Below, piece by piece: positions 1 through 5,497 of a DNA stretch of 5,764 nucleotides. Below the pieces are notes generated by a model. It saw only the letters and a program-made list of their open reading frames with translations, ran no database searches and was not told where the DNA came from. A program made the translations under genes and the position numbers. Numbering within the stretch: the first letter of the stretch is position 1; every line of letters starts with the position of its first letter. This stretch comes from Sphingomonadales bacterium. GTDB taxonomy: Bacteria; Pseudomonadota; Alphaproteobacteria; Sphingomonadales; Sphingomonadaceae. Location of the stretch: the NCBI GenBank assembly GCA_024636595.1, contig JAGXGT010000016.1, positions 1-5,764 of the forward strand, written 5' to 3'.

Positions 1-970
1 GGTAATGGCCGTTGAGATGCTCGAGCTTCTTGAGGTCGAAGCGCGACGGCGACTTGCCGACATGGTCGAGGTCGAACCATTCCACCGCCTTGGCGAGCGT
101 GATGATCTCGTCATCGCCATGACCCCAGCCGAGCCGCAGCAGATAGTTGAACATTGCATCCGGCAATATCCCCATGTCGCGATAGGCGTCGACCCCGAGG
201 GCACCGTGCCGCTTCGACAATTTGGCGCCGTCATTGCCGTGGATCAGCGGGATATGGGCATAAACCGGTTCGGGCCAGCCCATCGCCCGGATCAGGGCCA
301 GCTGGCGGAAGGCGTTGTTCAGATGATCGTCGCCGCGGATCAGATGGGTGACGCCCATGTCATGATCGTCGACAACCACCGCCAGCATATAGGTCGGCGA
401 GCCGTCGGAGCGCAGCAGGATGAAATCGTCAATCTCGCTGTTCTGGACCGACACATCACCTTGCACCATGTCGGCAATCGTGACCTTGCCACCGGTTTCA
501 GTTTTCAGCCGGATCACAAACGGCGCGCCTTCCGGAGCTTCCGAAGGATCGCGGTCGCGCCAGCGGCCGTCATAGCGCATCGGCTTTTTCTCGGCTTTTT
601 GCTGCTCGCGCATCGCGGTCAGCTCTTCCGACGAAGCAAAACATTTATAGGCATTGCCGGAAGCCAGCAATTCATAGGCAACCTCGGCATGACGCTCGGC
701 GCGTTCGGACTGGAATACGGTCTGGTCGTCCCAGTCGAGGCCGAGCCAGTCGAGCCCCTCGAGGATCGCGTCGATCGCTTCTTGGGTCGAGCGCGCCTTG
801 TCGGTATCCTCGATGCGCAACAAAGCCTTGCCGCCGTGATGGCGGGCGAACAGCCAGTTGAACATCGCCGTCCGGGCACCGCCGATATGCAGAAATCCGG
901 TGGGCGAGGGGGCAAAACGGGTTACGACCCCGTTTGTCTGTTTCGGCTGATCGGCATCTTTTGAATTCAC
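1..970 (-). CDS. gltX: Glutamyl-tRNA synthetase (GluRS), N-terminal 323 codons, cut by the left edge
   Basis: A class I aminoacyl-tRNA synthetase that charges tRNA-Glu with glutamate in the cytosol. Translating the minus strand from GTG at 970-968 gives the family's landmarks in order. The ATP-binding HIGH-type motif lies at residues 20-34 (APSPTGFLHIGGART). RIEDTD is at 52-57. The second ATP-binding motif, KLSKR, is at 250-254. A single Cys (C110) stands where the E. coli enzyme has a four-Cys zinc site, so that zinc knuckle is probably absent. GluRS is usually about 470 residues, so the anticodon-binding C-terminus lies beyond base 1. The GTG start is chosen because AGGGA lies about 10 bases upstream, there is no ATG between it and the in-frame stop TGA at 1018-1016, and HIGH falls at the normal distance. 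It is divergent from comEC. Alphaproteobacterial GluRS often also charges tRNA-Gln for GatCAB transamidation; this is family knowledge, not visible here. Confidence 0.97.
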   Translation of the reverse strand, partial: MNSKDADQPKQTNGVVTRFAPSPTGFLHIGGARTAMFNWLFARHHGGKALLRIEDTDKARSTQEAIDAILEGLDWLGLDWDDQTVFQSERAERHAEVAYELLASGNAYKCFASSEELTAMREQQKAEKKPMRYDGRWRDRDPSEAPEGAPFVIRLKTETGGKVTIADMVQGDVSVQNSEIDDFILLRSDGSPTYMLAVVVDDHDMGVTHLIRGDDHLNNAFRQLALIRAMGWPEPVYAHIPLIHGNDGAKLSKRHGALGVDAYRDMGILPDAMFNYLLRLGWGHGDDEIITLAKAVEWFDLDHVGKSPSRFDLKKLEHLNGHY

Positions 971-1071
971 GCTGGCTTTGTCCCTGTGATAGGTTTTTTG
1001 AATTGCGGGGTAGAGTCAGCCCGAAGAGCACCAGAGGCACCGGTTCCGGACCAATTGCTGACGCCCTTAGC
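971..1071. promoter_or_regulatory. Divergent intergenic region between gltX and comEC
   Basis: About 100 bases separate the gltX GTG from the preferred comEC ATG, and both promoters should lie here or slightly inside the neighbouring gene. On the minus strand AGGGA (about 984-980) is a credible ribosome binding site for gltX. I found no convincing -35/-10 pair for either direction and no GTTC-N7-GTTC LexA box, so comEC shows no sign of direct SOS control from this region. The assignment as a promoter region rests on geometry, not on recognised boxes. Confidence 0.5.
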
Positions 1072-3216
1072 ATGCTGTTTCATCCGCGACAATTGCCAGA
1101 TTTCTGGCGCGCCTGTCTGCCCTTTGAAAAGCTGGAAAGGCAGCTGGAACGGGAGCGGGACCAATTGCCCTTGTGGGTGCCGGTGGCGCTCGGCTCAGGG
1201 ATCGCCGCCTGGTTCGGTCTGGCCAATCCTGCGTGGTGGCTGGCTTTCATCAGCCTGTGCGGCGGGGTGGCCTTGCTAGCCGCCACCACCGGACGAGGAT
1301 CGCGCGCGGACAAGGCGCTCTTCTGGTTCGCGCTGCTCGCCGCCATCGGTTGCGCGCTGATCTGGTTTCGCTCGTGGAGCGTGGCCGCGCCGGTGCTGGA
1401 GCGACCGGTGGTCATTGTCTTTAACGCCAAGATCGAGAAAACCGAGCATGTATTGGCGCGTGATATGGTCCGGCTGACGCTGCGCACGGGGGACAACCCC
1501 AACCTGCCGCCGCGGGTGCGGGTGAATGTGCCGCTCGCCAAGGCCCACGCCGCCTTGCAGGAGGGGGCGTTGATCCGGTTGCGCGCGCGATTGATGCCGC
1601 CGGCGATGCCGGCGCTGCCCGGCGCTTATGATTTTTCCGAACGCGCCTGGTTTCAGGGGCTCGGCGCGACCGGCCAGGCGCTGGGCGACATTGAGGTCTT
1701 GCGCCCCGCTGATCCATTGTTCGCGCTAGCCGGGTACCGGCAGCGGCTGTCCGCGCATGTCCAGTCGCAAATGGCGGGTGCAGCGGGCGCGATTGGCGCG
1801 ACGCTGGCCACCGGCGATCGCGGTGCGATCGCCGAAGCCGATGCGGAAGCCATGCGGCGCAGCGGGCTGGCACATCTGCTGTCGATCAGCGGCCTGCATG
1901 TCACCGCGGTGGTCGGGGCGATCTATCTGCTGGTGCTCAAGCTGCTCGCACTATCGCCGCCATTGGCGCTGCGCTTCCGGTTGCCGGTCATCGCGGCCGG
2001 CTGTGCAGCGTTGGCGGCGCTCGCCTATACGCTGCTGACCGGTGCGCAGGTGCCGACGATCCGGGCCTGTGTCGCTGCCCTGCTGGTGCTGGTCGCGCTG
2101 ATGATGGGGCGCAGCGCGATCACCTTGCGGATGGTCGCGGCGGGGGCGCTGTTCGTGCTGATCTTCTGGCCGGAAGCGCTGGTCGGGCCCAGCTTTCAGC
2201 TCAGTTTTGCGGCGGTCACCGCGATCATCGCGCTGCACGATCATCCGCGGATCAAGGACATGTTCATGCTGCGGGAAGAAGGCTGGCTGCGCAAGGCAGG
2301 GCGGTTCGCGCTGTCGCTGTTCCTGACCGGCGTGGTCGTCGAGATCGCGCTGATGCCGATCGCGCTCTACCATTTCCACAAGGCCGGCCTCTATGGCGCG
2401 CTCGCCAATATCATCGCTATTCCGCTGACCACCTTTGTGATCATGCCGCTGGAGGCGCTCGCCTTGTTGCTCGACAGCATCGGTCTCGGCGCCCCGGTCT
2501 GGTGGCTCTGCGAAAAGGCACTGACCGGACTGATCGCACTCGCGCATTTTGTCTCGAGCCGGCCCGGCGCGGTGACGATGCTGCCGACCATGCCGGTGAT
2601 CGCGTTTGCATCCGTATTGCTGGGCGGTCTGTGGATATGTCTGTGGAAAGAACGTTGGCGCACTCTCGGGCTGATCCCGGCGCTGGTTGGCGCGTTGATC
2701 ATCGCCAGCACCCGCGCGCCGGATATCTATATCACCGGCGACGGCCGCCATGTCGGGATTCGCAATGACCGGGGAGAACTGGCGATGCTGCGCACCCGCA
2801 GCGGCGATTTCATTCGCGATATGATCCGGGAGAATGCAGGCGTCGAAGGGGAGTCGCAGGCGCTGGAAGACTGGCCCAATGCCGACTGCAATCCGGACTC
2901 TTGTCTGGTCACCCTGCACAAGGATGGCCGCGACTGGCAGATATTGGCGACCCGCAGCAGCCATTATATCCCGGTTATCGCTTTAGCCGCCGCCTGCCGC
3001 CGCGCCGATATTGTGGTCAGCGAGCGCTGGCTGCCGCAAGCCTGTCAGCCGCGCTGGCTGAAGGCAGACCGCAACCTGCTCCAGCAGGTTGGCGGCATGA
3101 CCATCGATCTGGAACATCAGAAAATTACCACAGCGATCGACTGGACCGGCAAGCACCAATGGACCCGCTATCGCACCACCGAGAGGCGCGCCCGCAAACC
3201 GAGCAAGCCGAACTAG
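1072..3216 (+). CDS. comEC: ComEC/Rec2-family DNA-uptake channel with a C-terminal domain lacking the metallo-beta-lactamase ligands
   Basis: An inner-membrane protein that passes single-stranded DNA into the cytoplasm during natural transformation. From ATG 1072 it is 714 residues. An N-terminal basic/acidic segment with hydrophobic stretches (about 33-60, 82-99) precedes a soluble DUF4131/OB-like part (about 110-210). The multi-helix Competence domain follows (about 235-545), with the family motif SGLAHLLSISGLHV at 264-277, TGAQVPTIRA at 323-332, SFQLSF at 374-379 and an FHKAGLYGALANIIAIPL stretch at 435-452. The tail (about 550-700) resembles the ComEC metallo-beta-lactamase position but has no HxHxDH metal motif. 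It keeps pairs of Cys (606/611, 642/658). The start is uncertain: ATG 1072 has a poor ribosome site, TTG 1003 has AGG nine bases upstream, and the frame is open back to TTG 934 inside gltX. The stop overlaps the lexA stop. Confidence 0.93.
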   Translation: MLFHPRQLPDFWRACLPFEKLERQLERERDQLPLWVPVALGSGIAAWFGLANPAWWLAFISLCGGVALLAATTGRGSRADKALFWFALLAAIGCALIWFRSWSVAAPVLERPVVIVFNAKIEKTEHVLARDMVRLTLRTGDNPNLPPRVRVNVPLAKAHAALQEGALIRLRARLMPPAMPALPGAYDFSERAWFQGLGATGQALGDIEVLRPADPLFALAGYRQRLSAHVQSQMAGAAGAIGATLATGDRGAIAEADAEAMRRSGLAHLLSISGLHVTAVVGAIYLLVLKLLALSPPLALRFRLPVIAAGCAALAALAYTLLTGAQVPTIRACVAALLVLVALMMGRSAITLRMVAAGALFVLIFWPEALVGPSFQLSFAAVTAIIALHDHPRIKDMFMLREEGWLRKAGRFALSLFLTGVVVEIALMPIALYHFHKAGLYGALANIIAIPLTTFVIMPLEALALLLDSIGLGAPVWWLCEKALTGLIALAHFVSSRPGAVTMLPTMPVIAFASVLLGGLWICLWKERWRTLGLIPALVGALIIASTRAPDIYITGDGRHVGIRNDRGELAMLRTRSGDFIRDMIRENAGVEGESQALEDWPNADCNPDSCLVTLHKDGRDWQILATRSSHYIPVIALAAACRRADIVVSERWLPQACQPRWLKADRNLLQQVGGMTIDLEHQKITTAIDWTGKHQWTRYRTTERRARKPSKPN

Positions 3217-3905
3217 TAGCGGCGCAGCAATCCGGCCATCTTGCCCTGAATGCGCACTTCGCCCGCGCCATAGACCTGCGGTTCATAGGCGGCATTGGCG
3301 GGGTCGAGGCGGATGCGCGCGCCATCCTTGCGCAGATATTTCAGCGTCGCTTCTTCGTCGTGGATCAGCGCAACGACAATTTCGCCATCGCGCGCCACTT
3401 CGGTTTTCTGGATCAGCGCATAGTCGCCGTCGAGGATACCGGCGTCGATCATCGAATCGCCGGAGACTTCCAGCGCATAATGTTCGCCGGGGCCAAGCAG
3501 GGCCGCCGGAACGCTGAGCGCCGATTGTCCTTCCAGCGCTTCGATTGGCGCGCCAGCCGCAATCCGGCCGTGCAACGGAATTTCGATAACATCATTGTTC
3601 GCCGCCGAAGCAGGATTGGAAATCACCTCGCGCACAGTGGTTTCGGGGTGCAGGGCGACGACATTGGAATGCGTCGTCTCGCCGACACCGCCCTCGGGCA
3701 GCTTCAACACTTCCAGTGCCCGCGCCCGGTTGGGCAGGCGCCGAATGAAGTCCCGCTCCTCGAGCGCGCTGATCAGCCGGTGAATGCCCGACTTCGACTT
3801 CAGCCCCAGCGCTTCCTTCATTTCCTCGAACGAGGGCGAAACGCCGCTATCCTTGAGTTTTTCATCAATGAAACAGAGAAGTTCGTGTTGTTTCTGCGTG
3901 AGCAT
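3213..3905 (-). CDS. lexA: LexA, SOS-response repressor and self-cleaving peptidase
   Basis: A transcriptional repressor of DNA-damage genes that cuts itself when RecA filaments form on single-stranded DNA. From ATG 3905 it is 230 residues. A winged helix-turn-helix lies at about 1-65 (starting MLTQKQHELLCFIDE). A linker of about 70-105 follows, then an S24 peptidase-like domain. The cleavage bond is Ala117-Gly118 in HGRIAAGAP. The catalytic dyad is Ser151 (SGDSM) and Lys189 (ATLKY). All key residues are intact, so it should be active. An in-frame TTG at 3941 would add 12 residues, but that codon overlaps the operator, while ATG 3905 has AGGA eight bases upstream and begins the family's usual N-terminus. 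It is convergent with comEC and ends with a TAG in the same CTAG. The family is normally autoregulated, and the box at 3925-3939 supports this. Confidence 0.98.
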   Translation of the reverse strand: MLTQKQHELLCFIDEKLKDSGVSPSFEEMKEALGLKSKSGIHRLISALEERDFIRRLPNRARALEVLKLPEGGVGETTHSNVVALHPETTVREVISNPASAANNDVIEIPLHGRIAAGAPIEALEGQSALSVPAALLGPGEHYALEVSGDSMIDAGILDGDYALIQKTEVARDGEIVVALIHDEEATLKYLRKDGARIRLDPANAAYEPQVYGAGEVRIQGKMAGLLRRY

Positions 3906-3913
3906 GTCCAAGA

Positions 3914-3917
3914 TCCT
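3914..3917 (-). promoter_or_regulatory. lexA ribosome binding site
   Basis: On the minus strand AGGA lies eight bases before ATG 3905. This decides the start of lexA against the upstream in-frame TTG at 3941, which would sit within the operator/promoter and has no comparable purine stretch. Confidence 0.75.
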
Positions 3918-3924
3918 GTTCTGG

Positions 3925-3939
3925 GAACGAATGCGGAAC
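3925..3939 (-). promoter_or_regulatory. LexA operator (SOS box), GTTC-N7-GTTC
   Basis: On the lexA strand the sequence is GTTCCGCATTCGTTC, an exact direct repeat of GTTC separated by seven bases, which is the known alphaproteobacterial SOS box. It lies directly downstream of the proposed -10 and 20 bases before the lexA ATG, so bound LexA should block transcription start. A further GTTC on the opposite strand at 3918-3921 makes the promoter-distal edge a small palindrome (GTTCTGGGAAC, 3918-3928). No second exact GTTC-N7-GTTC copy was noticed elsewhere in the window. Confidence 0.92.
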
Positions 3940-3967
3940 AATTAAGAAACAAAACGGGCCAAGTCAA
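3939..3967 (-). promoter_or_regulatory. Probable lexA promoter
   Basis: On the minus strand TTGACT (3967-3962) is a good -35. After 16-17 bases follows an AT-rich -10 candidate, TTAATT (3945-3940) or TAATTG (3944-3939), which matches the consensus poorly. The predicted transcription start falls in the LexA box, as expected for a repressed SOS promoter. The placement is inferred from spacing and the adjacent operator. Confidence 0.65.
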
Positions 3968-4033
3968 GCGGGAAGTGATTATCCCCTTGCCAGAACCGCA
4001 GGCGAAATGGACAAATTTATCCGCTGCCTAGAG

Positions 4034-4093
4034 GGCGACTATTCGCGTTTTCCGTTGAAAAGCGGGCGTTCCAGACACGCCCCAATAGTCGTC
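4034..4093. other. Foldable intergenic element: outer stem enclosing two hairpins (three-way junction)
   Basis: An outer stem pairs CGACTATT (4036-4043) with AATAGTCG (4084-4091), perfect over eight base pairs. On the plus strand it extends by one G-U and one G-C pair (4035/4092, 4034/4093). Inside lie two adjacent hairpins. One is 4044-4064: CGC plus TTTTC pairs with GAAAA plus GCG, with one bulged G at 4047 and loop CGTT. The other is 4065-4081: GGCGT pairs with ACGCC around a seven-base loop, 4070-4076. Almost every base from 4036 to 4091 is paired except loops, one bulge and two junction bases. No U tract follows on either strand, so it does not look like an ordinary terminator. The strand and function are unknown; it may be a small RNA, a 3' UTR structure of the upstream cyclase gene, or a DNA structure. 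Confidence 0.4.
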
Positions 4094-4145
4094 GTTTCGC
4101 GAGGATCATTCGACAGGTGAAACATGGACTTCTTAATTCTGGAGC

Positions 4146-5096
4146 CTAGTCTTCAGGAAATATTTTTCGGTTCTTGGCGCAGTAGAGAGCTTCATCGGCG
4201 GTGTTGAACAGCGTTTGGGGATTATATTTTCCGTCCTTGCAAGCGAACGCGAAGCCGACCGATACCTTCAGTGTAAACATACAACCGTTCCACTGTATCG
4301 GTCTTAGAAGGCTACGAATAAGAGACTGTAATGCCACCTTCGTCTGTGCGCGCGATACCGAAGATGGCAGCAACACGGCAAATTCGTCGCCGCCAATCCG
4401 AGAGACCAGATGAGCGTTGACGAACGCCTTGCGAAGATTATCCGCAAGGTTGACAAGACAGGCGTCGCCAGCAGCGTGCCCCCAACGATCGTTGATTTGC
4501 TTGAAATCATCAATGTCAAACAGGATTAACGTGCCGATGTCATCCCCGATGTCATCCAAGGCAGGCCCATTACACGGCTGGTCCAGAAAGCGTTGAAAGC
4601 GAGCCCTGTTGGCTACGCCAGTGAGCGGGTCGCATTCCGCTTGCGCCCGGAGAAGTTCCCATCGCATGCGATCTTCTGTTATATCCTGCTTCATGCCAAA
4701 AAGAATCTCGGTCCGCCCGTTTGAGCCTCGTGTCGCTGCCGTAATTCTTATCCAGCGCTCGATTCCGTCAGGGCGCACGATGCTGGCGTCCAGTGTGAAG
4801 CCATTGCGGTTCTCTATGGCCTGCGATCGTTTCCGCTCGAGTAATTCGCGCGATTCTTCACTATAAAGTTCGATTGTGGCTTCCCGGTCCAAGGCGTCGT
4901 CACTAGGCAGGCCGAAAATGTCAAAAACGCCATCGGTCCAGTTAAGCCGATCACTGACAAGATCGCACGACCATGCGCCAATGGGAACCAGTGGCGCGGC
5001 TTGGTCAAACAGGTCAAAAGAACCCATTTGTTGATCCAAATTTGTCGATGTTGCGTTATAAAAATTCTTTGAATTTATTTGATTCATTGGCTCCAT
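4146..5096 (-). CDS. PAS-GGDEF diguanylate cyclase, cytosolic
   Basis: It probably makes the second messenger cyclic di-GMP from two GTP. The 316-residue protein has no signal peptide or membrane helix. A PAS_3-like fold spans about 36-140 (GAWSCDLVSDRLNWTDGVFDIFGLP at 40-64 in outline, ending near MKQDITED). A short linker helix leads to a GGDEF domain at about 150-316: DPLTGVANR at 156-164, the metal-binding FDIDDFKQIND at 193-203, the intact active site GGDEF at 235-239, and ADEALYCAK at 300-308. The RxxD product-inhibition site expected five residues before GGDEF is missing (VNAH there). ATG 5096 directly follows an in-frame TAG, so no longer form is possible. Its ribosome site is weak; ATG 5087 has GGAG only three bases away, and ATG 5027 has GGA at seven. 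Base composition is lower in GC than the genes to the left. Its ligand is unknown. Confidence 0.92.
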   Translation of the reverse strand: MEPMNQINSKNFYNATSTNLDQQMGSFDLFDQAAPLVPIGAWSCDLVSDRLNWTDGVFDIFGLPSDDALDREATIELYSEESRELLERKRSQAIENRNGFTLDASIVRPDGIERWIRITAATRGSNGRTEILFGMKQDITEDRMRWELLRAQAECDPLTGVANRARFQRFLDQPCNGPALDDIGDDIGTLILFDIDDFKQINDRWGHAAGDACLVNLADNLRKAFVNAHLVSRIGGDEFAVLLPSSVSRAQTKVALQSLIRSLLRPIQWNGCMFTLKVSVGFAFACKDGKYNPQTLFNTADEALYCAKNRKIFPED

Positions 5097-5108
5097 CTAT
5101 AGCTGCGG

Positions 5109-5127
5109 CCTGAAGCTGTATTTCAGG
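5109..5127 (-). repeat. Inverted repeat in the 5' region of the diguanylate cyclase gene
   Basis: Perfect six-base arms CCTGAA (5109-5114) and TTCAGG (5122-5127) surround a seven-base spacer. The element ends 12 bases upstream of the cyclase ATG at 5096, so it could be an operator or a hairpin in the mRNA leader that affects ribosome access. On the minus strand the first arm contains the stop codon of the possible leader ORF. Confidence 0.4.
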
Positions 5128-5158
5128 AAGAATAAGCGTTGTTGCGTAGCGCTTCCAT
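5123..5158 (-). CDS. Possible 11-residue leader peptide upstream of the diguanylate cyclase
   Basis: ATG 5158 is preceded by AAGGA (5172-5168) with a nine-base gap, a better ribosome site than that of the cyclase gene itself. It encodes MEALRNNAYSS and stops with TGA at 5125-5123, 26 bases before the cyclase ATG and in a different frame. The stop sits inside the hairpin arm at 5122-5127. A translated leader coupled to a hairpin is one reading; a chance short ORF is the more economical one. No homologue is recognised. Confidence 0.2.
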   Translation of the reverse strand: MEALRNNAYSS

Positions 5159-5298
5159 GTGAAGATTTCCTTTAACGCGGTCCAAGAACGTCAGACAGGT
5201 GGGGTTAAATTGCAGCGAGAAATGCTGTCAGGCCTTTCCCGTCTCCTATATTTTCTGGATTTCATTCGCAGACGCTTGAACGATCGGGATGGTATCAA

Positions 5299-5340
5299 AG
5301 CTGACTGTCCGTTTTCAGCCTGGTGAGCAGCCAGTCAGCT
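5299..5340. repeat. Spaced inverted repeat, nine-base perfect arms
   Basis: AGCTGACTG (5299-5307) and CAGTCAGCT (5332-5340) are exact reverse complements with 24 bases between them. On the minus strand it lies about 150 bases downstream of the glycosyltransferase stop and about 200 bases upstream of the cyclase start. It is followed there by TTTGATACC, too short a T run for a confident intrinsic terminator. It may be a transcript hairpin, a weak terminator or a remnant of element ends. Confidence 0.45.
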
Positions 5341-5485
5341 AACGCCCCAATTCCGGTCATTCCGCTACCGATCAAACCGAAATAAAAGCAGCCATTTGTA
5401 GTCTCAACCCGTTCGATTCTAAGCTACATCCTCTAACCACGCCTAAAATCCCAACCAAGCTCCCCATCAAGATCGGCACATTGGG

Positions 5486-5497
5486 TCGGTTAACCGA
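5486..5497. repeat. 12-base perfect palindrome spanning the glycosyltransferase stop codon
   Basis: TCGGTTAACCGA is fully self-complementary and contains the TAA stop (5492-5490) of the glycosyltransferase. With no unpaired loop it would make a poor RNA hairpin. It could be a protein-binding site or chance. Confidence 0.35.

Larger units (their letters stand above)
5097..5489. other. Gene-poor stretch between the glycosyltransferase and the diguanylate cyclase
   Basis: About 390 bases with no convincing protein gene. It holds the 5' region of the cyclase gene with a small hairpin (5109-5127) and a possible 11-residue leader ORF (5123-5158), a spaced inverted repeat (5299-5340), and the palindrome at the glycosyltransferase stop (5486-5497). 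No clear terminator with a U tract follows the glycosyltransferase, and no confident -35/-10 pair for the cyclase was found. I recognise no remnant of a known gene or mobile element. Confidence 0.6.

Noticed and set aside
846..866. Two GAAC half-sites, considered as a second SOS box
   Set aside because: They are spaced by eight bases, not seven, and lie well inside gltX, so they do not fit the alphaproteobacterial LexA site.
5..964. Long open frame on the plus strand (319 codons) opposite gltX
   Set aside because: It is the antisense shadow of gltX in GC-rich DNA. The minus-strand product has all GluRS motifs, while the plus-strand product shows no recognisable domain.
1951..2964. Minus-strand open frame of 337 codons inside comEC
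   Set aside because: The product is rich in Q, R, D and H, typical of a reverse-strand reading of a membrane-protein gene, and no family is recognisable.
4009..4022. Near-palindrome GGACAAATTTATCC upstream of the lexA promoter
   Set aside because: One mismatched pair, no loop, AT-rich core. It is too weak to claim as a regulator site.
2901..4031. Plus-strand open frame of 376 codons across the end of comEC, lexA and its promoter
   Set aside because: It overlaps comEC in another frame and runs antisense to all of lexA. Its product has no recognisable domain, and the overlapping real genes explain the openness.
4123..4206. Plus-strand 27-codon frame with an AGGTG ahead of ATG 4123
   Set aside because: Most of it is antisense to the C-terminus of the diguanylate cyclase gene. 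It has no family resemblance and is too short to support.
5159..5326. Plus-strand GTG-started frame of 55 codons (beginning MKISFNAVQERQ)
   Set aside because: There is no ribosome binding site, no recognisable family, and it ends within the spaced inverted repeat region. It is probably chance.
5405..5425. GTTCGATTC-like tRNA T-loop sequence, considered as a tRNA remnant or attachment site
   Set aside because: The flanking bases do not form the T-arm stem, and no acceptor, D or anticodon arms are present nearby.
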